From contig BCKE01000067.1 in the NCBI GenBank assembly GCA_001600495.1, positions 1 to 64,000 on the forward strand: a DNA stretch of 64,000 nucleotides, read 5' to 3'. Origin of the DNA: Pilasporangium apinafurcum. Its lineage: Eukaryota; Oomycota; Peronosporomycetes; Pythiales; Pythiaceae. Positions 1 through 11,528 of the stretch are shown here, piece after piece. A program made the position numbers and the translations under genes. A model generated the notes under the pieces. It made no database searches. It had not been told where the DNA came from and was given only the letters and a program-made list of their open reading frames with translations. The stretch's first letter is position 1, and the number at the start of each line of letters is the position of its first letter.

Positions 1-358
1 GCCGCCATACGTGGTTTCGCTAGACGAACCGCGGATCACTTCAACAGATTCGCTCGTCACCTCTTCTTCTTCAACAGTTTCCACTGTTTCGATTGTCTCC
101 ACAGTCTCCACCGTCTCTGAGATCGTCGTCTCCGTCACCTCAACATCAGTAACCTCCGATGTTGATGTTGTCGTTGTTACCACGCTCTCGCTAACATCAG
201 AGTCATCAACGATCGTGGTCGTGGACCCAGACACGCTCTCAACCACATANTCCGCACCGCTCACCACTGACACACTGCCGCCATACGTGGTTTCGCTAGA
301 CGAACCGCGGATCACTTCAACAGATTCGCTCGTCACCTCTTCTTCTTCAACAGTTTCG
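1..358. repeat. Direct repeat of about 78 bases inside the low-complexity tail
   Basis: Bases 1-78 recur at about 281-358, giving a repeat period near 280 bases. The repeat is in frame with the minus-strand gene and duplicates part of its acidic Val/Glu-rich tail. The ambiguous base at 250 lies between the copies, which suggests the assembler had difficulty here or that alleles differ. The left copy begins exactly at the window edge, so its full extent is not visible. Confidence 0.8.
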
Positions 359-2781
359 ACGTCTTCTTCCTCAACGGTTTCGACAATTTCCACGACCGTT
401 TCAATTTCAACCAAATTTTGGTTGTTAATTTTTTCTTTGGTTGTCGTCAGCGAACTTCCAGCAGTGTTTGTGTCGGATGTGTACTCACTAGTGTATTCGT
501 ACTCAACACTATCTGATTTTGTTTCGCTACCCTTTTTGGTGCTGAAATTGGAACGATTGGCTGAACTACTTTGATTGGCAGAAGTGTTCACCTTCGTGCT
601 CTTCGCAGTGCCAACGGTTTGAGCTGTTTTGTTGACGACATCTTCTTCAGTAACGGTTTCGACAATTTCCACAACTGTTTCAATTTCAACCACATCAGTG
701 GATGCAGCAGAATGTGTTTTCGCAGCAGCCGAACTGCTCAAGTTGCTACTCGATACACTACCTGAGCCACTTTCATATACGTACTTTGTTGTCGACAGCT
801 GATCATCACTTCGAGTAGCATGTTCAGTATTACTACTCCCACGTAGAGCACTGGTAGACGTGGACGAATGAGCCACACCACTTCTCGCAGTATCACGATA
901 AGTAGAGATCACCCGCTCTCCGTTGCTCGTGACAAAACCTGTGCGGTAATTACGACGTTGCTGATGAGATGCTACATATTCTATTCCATCTGACTCTTCA
1001 CGGTCGGAGTCAGATATGTCAAGCATATTATTCTCTTTACGATGGCGAATAGTACGGCGCTTGCCTACAGACTTCCATTCGTGCTGACGTGTAGACTGCT
1101 CATTCCCAGAAGAATCCGAGTCATCGTCATTGTAATCATCAGATGATGAAGAGCTGGATTGTGAATCGTAGCTACCCTCATATCTTGATTTACGAGCTCG
1201 GCTCGTATGGATGGAGATCACCTGTGAATTGTTTGCCTCTGTTTTGTTCAGCCCATCACTGTAAACGCTTTCACCATCCACGATAACATGATGAGTCGCA
1301 TGATTTTTGGTATTTGATCTCACAACACGCTCCTTGAGTGATTGATGGCTCTCATTCCACCAGAAAGAACCCCCATCTGCAATTTGCAGACGACGCGTAA
1401 CCAACGCTTCAGTGGAAGTACTCATGATCGGACCGCCAGAGACCATGACAACATCATCAGCCAGTCTGAACAGCACGGCAAACTTGCTTGCACGTCGCTG
1501 TTTTCTCTGGTACCGGCTCACTCGTTGCTTGAGCTCATTGTGGTATTGTCTACGCTGACCAGAACCAAATCCCAGGAGAGCAGTCGTCACATCCCGCTGC
1601 TCAGGGCACACAAATCCTAATCGATGGACATATTGAACCACCTTTCCCCATTCGCCACTGTACATGATTTCTCCGTCATGGAGTACAATGGCGGACTTAG
1701 CTTGGGTATAATAATCATCAGACTTTTGCAACAAAGAAATCACGAAAATCTTGCGCAACCACTTGGACAGGCGTCGATGGATTGTAAGAAAGTCGAACGT
1801 CGCTGCACCCTCAATACGTACTTGATCCATCAGCACAATATTCTTCTTTCCAATTCGGAATCCACGTACACGGATCGACATTTCAGGAAAGTAAAGAGTC
1901 AATGCACGAGCCATTTCCCATGCAGCACGTTTCTCCTTGGTCAGTGTCTCTTCCTTGGATTCAAGAAGGTGAAAACGGCAGAATGAACGCGCAAATATAA
2001 ACAGCTCTTCGGCATTCATACGCGTGAAAACCATTCCATGATAGGAAACGTACGCAATAAATTGCGCCAACCATTTTTTATAATGTTTTTTGCCATATCC
2101 ATATATACACACGTACACAGCAGCTTTTTTAGCTCGGATCGCCAATAAAGTGGAGCTTGAGCTGGACTCGAGAGCTGTTATTGTCGTCGTTGTATGCGTT
2201 GTCGATGTCGACCCATACTTGCTTACAACCACATTCACCGATTTCTTGTCTTCATATTCACCACCAATGAGGGACAAACTATCACGATCACTCGCCACCG
2301 ATACGACACTGGTCTCCACACACACATCATCACCACTCACTTGCTTGTCGGAACTCGACGTTGATGTAGTTATAACCACACGTTTACCTTCCAAAATAGG
2401 CTCCACTTCTGGCTCACTCACGTAACGAGTTACCACAGTTTTGCTGCTTTCTCCTTCAGTCGTCTCCAATTCACTCACACTTTCAAAATCGGTCACATAA
2501 GTTGTTGTCGTGGTCGTAGTCGTAATCGTACGGCCATCGGCATCCACGGCTGTGGTGGTCACCTTCTCCGTGGAGGAGGTGGAACCATCGGTGTGCCCTT
2601 CAGCCTCATGCGCCTCAATCAGGGACCCCGACGATTCGCTTGCTTCTTCTTCTACGATCGTCGTTTTAGAGGTGGATGTGACAGCCGTAGTCGTCGTTTT
2701 CCCACCTGTAGTCTCCACCGTCGTCGTCTTGGTCTCGCTTCCTTCCTTCTTCGTCACTTCACTTGATGCACTTGAGCCCAT
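1..2781 (-). CDS. Ser/Thr/Val-rich protein with a degenerate ABCG/PDR nucleotide-binding domain (3' partial)
   Basis: One uninterrupted minus-strand frame of 927 codons starts at ATG 2781 and runs off the left edge. An in-frame TAA about 12 codons upstream supports this start. Residues 1-225 and about 485-927 are low-complexity Ser, Thr, Val and Glu, with repeated VEIETVVEIVETV units. Residues about 228-418 align by eye with the first nucleotide-binding domain of oomycete PDR-type ABCG transporters: QFIAYV, then IVLMDQ in the Walker B place, GAATFDFL in the D-loop region, FVISLLQ in the switch region, then DGEIMYSG and QRRQYH. The Walker A loop and the LSGGE signature are absent, and the Walker B Glu is Gln, so ATPase activity is unlikely. 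No membrane domain is visible. The long open frame argues for a real gene, perhaps a co-opted scaffold. Function unknown. Base 250 is ambiguous. Confidence 0.72.
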   Translation of the reverse strand, partial: MGSSASSEVTKKEGSETKTTTVETTGGKTTTTAVTSTSKTTIVEEEASESSGSLIEAHEAEGHTDGSTSSTEKVTTTAVDADGRTITTTTTTTTYVTDFESVSELETTEGESSKTVVTRYVSEPEVEPILEGKRVVITTSTSSSDKQVSGDDVCVETSVVSVASDRDSLSLIGGEYEDKKSVNVVVSKYGSTSTTHTTTTITALESSSSSTLLAIRAKKAAVYVCIYGYGKKHYKKWLAQFIAYVSYHGMVFTRMNAEELFIFARSFCRFHLLESKEETLTKEKRAAWEMARALTLYFPEMSIRVRGFRIGKKNIVLMDQVRIEGAATFDFLTIHRRLSKWLRKIFVISLLQKSDDYYTQAKSAIVLHDGEIMYSGEWGKVVQYVHRLGFVCPEQRDVTTALLGFGSGQRRQYHNELKQRVSRYQRKQRRASKFAVLFRLADDVVMVSGGPIMSTSTEALVTRRLQIADGGSFWWNESHQSLKERVVRSNTKNHATHHVIVDGESVYSDGLNKTEANNSQVISIHTSRARKSRYEGSYDSQSSSSSSDDYNDDDSDSSGNEQSTRQHEWKSVGKRRTIRHRKENNMLDISDSDREESDGIEYVASHQQRRNYRTGFVTSNGERVISTYRDTARSGVAHSSTSTSALRGSSNTEHATRSDDQLSTTKYVYESGSGSVSSSNLSSSAAAKTHSAASTDVVEIETVVEIVETVTEEDVVNKTAQTVGTAKSTKVNTSANQSSSANRSNFSTKKGSETKSDSVEYEYTSEYTSDTNTAGSSLTTTKEKINNQNLVEIETVVEIVETVEEEDVETVEEEEVTSESVEVIRGSSSETTYGGSVSVVSGAXYVVESVSGSTTTIVDDSDVSESVVTTTTSTSEVTDVEVTETTISETVETVETIETVETVEEEEVTSESVEVIRGSSSETTYGG

Positions 2782-4205
2782 GCTGTTGTTTCCTTCGACT
2801 TCTTCTCTTTCTTCTTACACTTGTACTTACACTTGTTTTTTTACAAACACTCACGCGTGCGCGCGCACTTGCTTTCCCTTCTGTCTTGTGGGGTGCAAAT
2901 GCTGCTATGAACCACACTATCCGCACCGTCCACGATCTGCAATCCGCATGCGCAGAACACGCACTCAACGTTTCCCGAACGCATACAGTACAAAAAAATC
3001 AGTTCAAGCCATTTCAACCAATTAGAAGCTGTGATACTGTGAACACACAGGCTTCAACCATGTCTGTGGTCAGAAGATCGCGATGTAAAACCTCTGAAAT
3101 TGCATAGAGCGGGGCGGGNATTTTCCGCGCATCTTCACTCATATATTATCTTTAGCAGGATCAACGTGAAGTCTCCGCACAGAGACAGGCGAAAACGTAA
3201 TTTACAGTCAAGAAGGGAATATTACCTGTAAGGAAATTTTTCTTTTGATTGAGAAGTAATTTATTTGCATACTGTACCGGTCCGCTGTACTGTGTGCACA
3301 GGCTGACACGCAAGTGTGCAAGTGACGATGTGAAACGAGAGAGACACGAAGTAAACGACGAGTGGCAATGCATGACCACAACGTATGGTACTCGCTTCCA
3401 GATGTTCTCTAAATCAGAATGTTGGATTATGTACCGTGCGTGATTTTGGTCTGATACTTTGGCGGTTATCCAGTTATACCTGGCGTGAATTGATGACAGT
3501 GTCGACGAAGAGAAGCGACAAGAGAGAAAATTGGGTGGGTACCTACGTTGCTGATGCCTGATTTTGATTTTGGGAACGGATGGATACGCATCTTCGCTTC
3601 CATTAATTATTCGCTTGCTGAGTTACTGATTTACTGTCTCGTCTCCAGGTCTTCCATATAAATTTTGGAGGGCCAACCACAAGATTGATTGCCAACATTA
3701 GGTTGTGCTGAGAGCAGAGCTTCATATTTAAGGGGAAATATGATGCGATTAAACTTTGGAAGAACATACCCGCCTACATTGTACATCTGCGAATATGTAC
3801 GCATCCGTTCATACACGTTTTCCTTCTAATATTCATGTTTTCATGTACCTTGGATGCAAGATGTCGTCGTTCAGTGTTCAACATCAATTGTGGTAGCCAT
3901 GTTGAATGCAGGGGATAAAAACCCTTTTAACACTTGGTTCAAACGTAAATAATCCAATTATCCAAATTTGTCTCTTCTCTGTCACAGATCGTGTACCGCT
4001 CTCATGGTACTCATATTTTACGTGGACCACATGATACTATTTATCCTCTAATCGTCACGGGTTTTTGTGTTATGATGATATAGGAGCTACTTCAAGCCCT
4101 TCGACGAATCTATTGAGCTAAAGCAGTCAGCAGAATCAGACCCACCTCCGCACAAGCAAGTGCATATCCATTGCGCCAAAACATTTCAAAATTATTCCTA
4201 GCAGC
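2782..4205. other. Intergenic region
   Basis: This 1.4 kb holds only short, unconvincing reading frames and one ambiguous base near 3119. It separates two divergent genes and should contain both promoters. I see no RNA gene or transposon end. Confidence 0.5.
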
Positions 4206-6034
4206 ATGAGCTTCGTCCCTGTGTCTCCAGAAAGTGACTTTCCCATCCAGAACCTGCCATACGGGGTCTTCTCCACCAACACGAACGCACAAAAGCGCAT
4301 TGGCGTAGCTATTGGCGACTATGTGAGTGATGATCGAAAATCATAGAGGATAATCTATGCTGAACGGATATACTGAATGGTCATTGTAGGTGCTAGATCT
4401 ATCGGTGATTGATACAGCGGGCCACTTTGAAGGCTTTGATTCGAGTTGCTTTCATGAGGTACCGAAATTTCTCTGCTTGCGCCAACTGCATATGGGATAT
4501 AAGTACTTTGTATTCTAATGGAGATAATTCATGTCTACATATACGGCGACGCAGTCATCGTTGAACAGCTTTATGGCACAGGGCAGCAAGGCGTGGGCAT
4601 CAGCCCGTGCTACGATCCAGCACATCCTGTCGGCTGAAGTGGCGATTCTTCGTGACAACGAAGAGCTGAAGAAGAAAGCGTTGATCCCCATGACTGAGGT
4701 GTGTTGCTATTTTTTAGTACTATTCAACGTGTTTTTTTCATTTTTGACCGATCTATGGATGGATGAATGAATGAATTATCGTAGGTGATCATGCATCTCC
4801 CTGCCAAGATTGGAGACTATACGGATTTCTACTCGTCCCGTGAACACGCTACGAATGTTGGGATTATGTTTCGCGGCAAAGACAACGCTTTGCAGCCCAA
4901 TTGGTATAGAACGTCACAAATTTCGGCTTCATAGTGATTATTAATGTACATGATCCTAGCTCACCGCATGTATGTGTTCCCTTTGCGTCAGGTTACATTT
5001 GCCTGTTGGATATCATGGTCGAGCGTCATCTGTCGTTATCTCTGGTACCGATGTGCGTCGTCCGTGTGGTCAATTGCAAGCTGACAAGGCGGATCCATCG
5101 AAAGGGTCCATTTACGCCCCGTGTCGGATTCTTGACTTTGAACTGGAAATGGTACGACGGAAAGTGTTGCATCTCTGTTGTTGGCTAAAGGTTGATGCTA
5201 AATATGCTTGCTGCGCGTTATTCAGGCGTTTTTCGTTGGCCCATCAAATAACTTGGGAGACCCAATCCCAATGAGCAAGGCCGAGGAGCATATCTTTGGT
5301 GTAGTGCTTATGAATGATTGGAGTGGTAAGTCAGGTTAAAGCTCCATCATCTTTGAATGTTTGCGTACTAATCGGTTCTTGACATATAGCCCGCGATATC
5401 CAAAAGTGGGAGTACGTCCCACTTGGCCCCTTTGGTGCCAAGAATTTCGCCACCACGATTTCTCCGTGGGTGGTCCCCCTTGCTGCGTTAGAGCCATTTC
5501 GGTGCGAACCCAGTTTTGGTCCAGTGCAAGAAAACCCGACACCGCTTCCTTACATCACGGATCCTGAGTATGCCCGAGGCACCTACGATATCAAGCTTCA
5601 GGTTAGAAGTTTATTTCATTTGATGTGTCGTCTTGTGCTTATATCTCATATTTGGTACTGGGACGTGAAACCGTTAGGTTGCCATCAAGCCAGAAAATGA
5701 TACTAAAGCCTACCCAATTACCAACAGTAACTTCCGTAACATGTACTGGAACATGAAGCAGCAACTGGTGCACCATGCTGTAACGGGATGCAACATGCAG
5801 CCAGGTGATTTGCTGGGAAGCGGAACAATCAGTGGCAGTACAGATGAAAGTTTGGGATCTATGCTGGAATTGAGTTGGCAAGGGTCGCGTGATATCCGCT
5901 TGGGGGACAGTAACGAGACCCGTAAATTTTTGAAGGATGGGGACACCGTGGTAGTTTCCGGCTATTGCCAAGGCAATGGCTACAGAATAGGCTTTGGACC
6001 ATGCGATGGAAAAATTCTCCCAGCGCATCAGTGA
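4206..6034 (+). CDS. FAH: Fumarylacetoacetase (fumarylacetoacetate hydrolase)
   Basis: Catalyses the last step of tyrosine breakdown, splitting 4-fumarylacetoacetate into fumarate and acetoacetate in the cytosol. Eight exons join in frame: 4206-4322, 4390-4458, 4555-4698, 4785-4903, 4992-5151, 5226-5325, 5390-5601 and 5678-6034, giving 425 residues, close to the usual 420. Family motifs are in order: [18 protein letters not shown] (metal-binding Asp and catalytic His), [25 protein letters not shown] (metal-binding Glu pair), [20 protein letters not shown] (metal-binding Asp) and GSGTISG. The N-terminal domain begins [19 protein letters not shown], as in other members. The second and third exon borders are the least certain. 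No key residue looks lost. Confidence 0.95.
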
Positions 6035-6264
6035 GTGAATGAACAAACAAGATTAAACACATCACTAAACCAGGAATGGCCAAGTTTGAACTGCAACCTC
6101 AATTGTATTTGTTTGTTTGCGGGAAGTAGTGTATGAATGTATTACATATTGTCTAATCAAACAACTAACATACTGTAGCGACAGATACGTTCATTTACGC
6201 CATGTATCAACAGATTGAAAGTACCCTTTCCTTCCCATTTTTCTCTGTATTCCGTTTTCCTGAC

Positions 6265-9200
6265 CTAAATTGTTGCCTCTGCTGGTCGAAATAGCTCCTT
6301 CAGCGTCACCTTCTTGGCGCGAACCCCTCGTAATGCAGTGGACGGAAATGTAAGTTCATCGTCTGTAGATTGTGTAGGCAATCTCTCCTTCTCGGCGTTT
6401 TGCTCTAATGCAGCTGGTACCTGCTCGTGCTCACTCTTTACCGCTTCATCATTGTCGCTATCTAGTGCAGTAAATTGCTTTTCAAGAAGTGTAAAATCTA
6501 CAGCGTTAGTGACTAGATGAGCATCCAATGCCTTGGTCCACTTTTCTAAAACAGCTTCTCCACTTTCAGGAGCACTCATTGTATTGCTCTCGACGTATTC
6601 GTCATCACGAGATGCAGCAACATTCCATCGCTCTGCCAAGTAGTCCAATTTGCATCTCTCTTGCTCTGTGTACGGTCTATCACTAGTCGAATCTTGGTGA
6701 ATTCCGTCAATTTTTGACTTCGAGCTTGGATTGGCGATGCGCACTGTCGAGAACGAGTGCAGCACCCGCATCAGAATAGAAAGTGATTTAAAATCATCGC
6801 TTAAATAACGGAAGTAGTCGTTCAACACCGAAAACTCGCTGACAAATTGCCGTGAAAACACAGGCTGGGATGTGTGTAGATATGCAGTAACTTCTCCACG
6901 CAACGAGCTTGCTTTTCGACCGAAAAATCCCGTAAAGTACTCCACGCTCAGGTCACTTAATGCACTCAATTTGGTCAAGTCCGTACTGTTGATATCGCGT
7001 AACCTTAGGTGAGGGTTCAGTGCATGTGCTAAGAGCAGTAGTGGCTGTTCCATTTGCAACCAGATCACTTCAAGTGATTTTTGAACCAACGGAAAACCTT
7101 CAGATGCCTGAAACAAAGCTCGTAAATGAGTTACCGTGTTGGCAAAACTGAGGCTTCTTTCGTTACAGGCATCAAACGCGGTAGCAAAAGCACAAAGTAA
7201 GGTAGAAACCCTCTCCAGTAGCTCACGATCGATCGCTTCATCAAGTAATTGTTTCACATCTGGCGCTTGCCCAATGTTCTCGTCAAGTACGACCTGTGTC
7301 AGTTTCGAAAATTCCATCCAGTTTTTGAAAGGATTACTAGAAGATAGCTTAACAGCGGATCTGACTGACTCCAGCTGCCATAGTTCTACGAAAGACACCA
7401 ACACAGCTTGGACTTCCTCGGTGGCAAGCACTTTAGCGAGACAAAACGCAAGCAAATCCTCAAACGCAAATACGAAGGCAATGTGCGGCCAAAGCGAACG
7501 AAGAATCCCAGTCGCACGCTCAGTGACGGAGCTATATGGGAGTACCAGGACTGATGGAGTGATAGCCTCTAACTCGGCTGATTTGCGTAGATGTTCGTCA
7601 AGGTAGCGAGCAACATCCAGGCCGTGATAAAAAGATAGCTTCGGTACTTCGACGTTGTCTTCAGATACTAGCTCGTCGGTAGTGGTACTTTCTTGTGCAA
7701 CACGATGCTTCTGAAAAATATAGTTCATAGGCACGCGACCCTTGTCATTTGCAAGCGAACATACTGCGTCAGGAACTACACTCTCGGACATCGATAGTTT
7801 GAAAACAAGTTGCAATGTAACGGGCCATGTATTTGCCATGGATCCCATGGTAGCGCTTCCTTCTTCAAACGCAATGCCATCAAGTGGGAGTACCTCTTTC
7901 AGCTGCTGCAACTCCGTAGTGAGCGTATTTTCGTGCATATCGTCCAGAATTTGTGTACGCAACTCCTGGGAGCTAGGCATAATAGTGTCCATATCTATCG
8001 ATGATACTATGCGGAGCATTTTTTTCGAGCTCGAACTTTCTACCCATTGAAACGGTAGGCGATTCTGAATCGTGAATTCCAACAATGTACAATACAGACT
8101 GGTCATGTCGAGACCAGTCGCGGTCAATTTGATACGCTTTGACGGTGGGTAACTGTACTCCACACTTCCACCGATCGGGGAGCTTTTCGCAAGCATCAGT
8201 GCATCTTTCGGAATATGGGGACACTTGGCCAGATGGGTCTGCATGTTGGATTTCCGACCCATAACAATCGTGGGCTCCATAGATGTCTTCAGTGCTTCTG
8301 GGGCATTTTCGTAGGCATCCTGGCAAAAATTGCAACGTGCGAAATAGTACGCGCTATCTTTTTTGCGGTGCAAGCGCGTAAAATATTGCCACTCGTCCAA
8401 CGCCAATCTCGACGATCCAGTGGAGCCATCACCACCAGCACCTAACTCATTCGTACGACCACCTGGGAGGATGAGTCCACTAGGCGAAAACAATGTTGCG
8501 ACGCCATTGCGCATTTGGAAACGTCGCTCCAACGGCGGCAATTCCCCTTTAAAAAATGGGCAGAGCGATAGATGTTTACGCAGCTTTTCGCGTCGCCCGA
8601 CCATTCGTTCTGGTACCAAAAGTGGCTTCTTGTCCTCGGGTGCTTCATCATACGCGGCTTGGCAGTGCTTACAAATGGCATAGAAGAAATTCGACTTCCC
8701 AATGTAGCTATAAACATAATTCAGCATATACAATCATCGTCAGCTCCGCCTAACTTTCTAGTAGTAACCAGCGTCGTCTGAATATTAATCCGCATACCCA
8801 TCGTCCTGCAGTCGATTGAAGTGCTCCCATTCTTCCATCATGCAATGCTTTCCACGTCCACCTCCTGCCACACATCCATACATTTCATTAATAAATCATG
8901 CATACAACATACTTCACATGGCCATAATTCGTACGGGATACACTAGTTTCACTTCCATCGTCGCTCTTGCGCTTGCGTCTGCCCTCATTTATCCCTGCCG
9001 TTTGAGTCGTCTCCGCTGAACTTTTTGTTCCGTCGTTGCCATTCGCTTCCGCGTCCGCTCCAGCCCCTGCCACAGCAGAAGCAACCACAGTGGGACTACC
9101 AACTGCAGTGGCCGCATTGGTCATGGCATTCTGCTGCTGCTCCATCTTGTACTGCGTGGCGTACATTGGGCAGATCTTCAGGTGTGCGCGCATGGCAGAA

Positions 9201-9364
9201 CGCCGGCCAGTGAGCTTCGTAGGTGGATTGAAGAGCTGCTTCTGCTCGAATCCGCGCACACAATGGCGGCAGAGTACATACCAATAGGAGGAGTTGGGCA
9301 CGCGGCCTTCCTCTGGGAGCTTCTCAAAGTGCGCCCACTCGTCCATGGTACACCCGCGCCCCAT
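6265..9364 (-). CDS. Triple BED-type zinc-finger protein with hAT-transposase-like region
   Basis: Three exons are inferred: 9364-8953, 8864-8798 and 8707-6265, giving about 973 residues; the first donor could also lie a little further downstream. Three BED-type fingers follow each other. Finger 1 has C32, C35, H61 and C65 after MDEWAHF. Finger 2 starts MMEEWEHF in the small exon and ends HLSLC. Finger 3 starts LDEWQYF and ends HLAKC. Further on, FTIQNRLPFQWVESSS followed by MLRIVSS resembles the opening of the hAT transposase core. I could not find a convincing catalytic triad or terminal inverted repeats. It is therefore more likely a domesticated DNA-binding protein than a mobile element. 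Targets are unknown. Confidence 0.75.
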
Positions 9365-9762
9365 GTTCCCTGCCTACTTCAAGTTGCTGAGTTCCTAACG
9401 CGCGGCTTGTGTCTCTAACGCCCGATAACTTCGGAAATAATAACTGACACACCACAACACTGAAGGGAGAAAAAAGCGAGAAGGTATGGCACGCGTGAAC
9501 GGCGGAGAAGCGTTATCTGCTATAATTAATAACATATACATAATTAATATATTAATTATAAATATAAAAGGTTTAAACATTACAAAAAAAAACTTTTATA
9601 ATGAATATTATCGGCTGACCATGTTGGCTGGGATGTTTGTTATACAAGTACGAGTTAGAAAGAGCCTCAAATGAATAGGATGCAAGGATATTTACTCCAT
9701 GTTTCATCTATTCTGCATGAATCCAGGCTTATAGTTTTTTCTCTTTCTCCCTATGGATAGAT
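9365..9762. other. AT-rich intergenic spacer
   Basis: About 400 bases between two minus-strand genes, with an AT-rich tract around 9515-9600. It should hold the BED-finger gene promoter and the IST1 3' end. No gene seen. Confidence 0.5.
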
Positions 9763-11243
9763 TTAGAATGTAAAAGAAGTTGCTCCCTCATCTTGTCTTT
9801 TACGCAGTCGATCGAATCGAGCAGTGAGCTCATCAAAGTCAGGAATGCTTTCGCCTTGTTGTAGTGGAGCCGCAGGTACGGGCGGATCAGAATGTGCAGG
9901 TGCAAGTGGTGGTGCTGGTTCTTGATGTGGAGATGATATGGATGATGTTACATGATGTGATGGAGGCGTAGAATATGTTGTTGGTGGAGTGGGTGGGTTG
10001 TATGCTGGAGCTGGAGGTGGATTGTACACTGGAGCTGGAGGTGGATTGTACACTGGAGCTGGAGGTGGGTTGTACGCTGGAGCTGCAGGTGGCGGTGGTG
10101 GAGGCACGTAACTATTGTACGACGTTCCACTGGGCATCGCGATAGGGGCACTGGGGACTGCAGGTGGAATTTTCCCGGGCGGTGGAGCCTGATGGACCAG
10201 AGAAGAGCACTTCGCAATCTCAGTTTCGACTGATGTGAAACATAAGTAATAAATACAAGAGCAGTGAACTTACTGATGAATACAACGCTGCAAAATCTGG
10301 TCCTGATACGCCGGCACTGGCAACTGTTGTGCCTGTTGGAGCAGGAATTGGTGCAAGCGGATCGACCACAACCTGCTCATCTGGTTCCCAGTCAACTTTA
10401 AACTGCTTGGCGATTTCTTTCATGTAGTTTACAACTAAATATGCGCTCGGTGGCTAGCCATCACAGCAGACATACAAGTTATTTAGCAAAACAGTCAGCG
10501 TTGCCAGTTCGATAAGAGAGAGACACACACACAGAGAAATCTGTACCTGCACACTCAGTTTTTGCATCACGCGTTCGTTCACACACCCATCCACGTTGCG
10601 AATGGCAGCCGCAGCAAAATCTTGTCCATATTTTTTCGTCAACTGGTTCTTAACCTGTAGGTCAATGTATCCACAGTTAAACAAGGCGAATGAATACAGA
10701 GATGACCGCGACCATTTCGCCATTGTTGCATTCCACAAACCTCTGTAAGTTCTGGAATCTCTGTCCGGTTGGCTGCCCAGATCAGCGTGCAAACCGCTTC
10801 ACGCATGTCATAGGGACATTCGCGCTCAGTTTTCACAAGGTTCTACAGATAAATGAAGTCATTATGAGACCAAACTGAGCAAAAATATCCTGCCAGCTGC
10901 CAACGACAAAGCAAATCACGCACTGCACGTTCGGCGATCAAATCGCACAGCAATTCGAGAACTTCGTAGCCCTCGATTGTGAAATCGTCACGGATAATAC
11001 CCTCTACCTATAGAAAGACATTCACATGCTTATCGCAACAAGATCCAATGAAGCAATAGCCGTAGGACACCAAAAGCCACGCACCCTGATCCGCGCTTTC
11101 TCCTCTTTGCCCTCAGCTAACAGATTCGCGACCTCGCGTCTCTGTGCGATACCCGCATTTGCCTTTTTATTCTTAATAATACCGATGCGATGCACCGCCA
11201 TCTTGAGATTTGGCTTGAGCTTGTTCACATTAAAGCCAAACAT
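9763..11243 (-). CDS. IST1: IST1-like regulator of ESCRT-III and VPS4
   Basis: IST1 folds like an ESCRT-III subunit and controls the VPS4 ATPase in endosomal sorting and cytokinesis. Six exons join in frame: 11243-11085, 11007-10924, 10842-10741, 10654-10547, 10453-10274 and 10218-9763, giving 362 residues. The start MFGFNVNKLKPNLKMAVHRI is the family N-terminus, so the upstream in-frame ATG was not used. Next come EKARIRVEGIIRDDF, ECPYDMREAVCTLIWAA, and PPSAYLVVNYMKEIA, which pairs with the family's APP..L...YL.EIA. The middle is proline-rich, with four near-identical YNPPPAPV-type units. The C-terminus DFDELTARFDRLRKR fits a MIM1 helix that binds the VPS4 MIT domain. The last acceptor is the least certain splice site. 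Confidence 0.92.
9990..10100 (-). repeat. Proline-rich tandem repeat in IST1 linker
   Basis: Four units of about 24 bases encode YNPPPAP(V/A) on the minus strand, followed upstream by a run of prolines. Unit number is likely to vary between strains. The repeat extends the flexible linker between the ESCRT-III-like fold and the MIM1 tail. Confidence 0.85.
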
Positions 11244-11528
11244 CTTTAGTCGCGTGGTCAACGTTTGAAGAATGACGGCACTTGGAGCATTCCTTATGGA
11301 GAAAAACGATCTTCCCCCCAATGATTGGCTAAAATAATCACGAACCCATTCTTGATTGGATAGAATGTGGATGCATGATGCTTTATTGGCTACTTAGGCA
11401 GCGCTGAATTTTATGAACAGAACAGAAAGGTCGGAATGAATGCTCTCCTGATCTCACCATAGCATAAAAGTCGATTAGCTAATTGAAAAGATGTCTTGTT
11501 ATTGCCCTGAAGTATATACCAGCTATGA

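Noticed and set aside
11-574. Ser/Val-rich plus-strand frame
   Set aside because: It is the antisense of the long minus-strand low-complexity gene, whose frame is far longer and carries ABC-domain homology.
2510-3025. Val/Ser-rich plus-strand frame of 171 codons
   Set aside because: Antisense shadow of the start of the same minus-strand gene.
3631-3816. 61-codon minus-strand frame upstream of FAH
   Set aside because: No motif and no splice partner.
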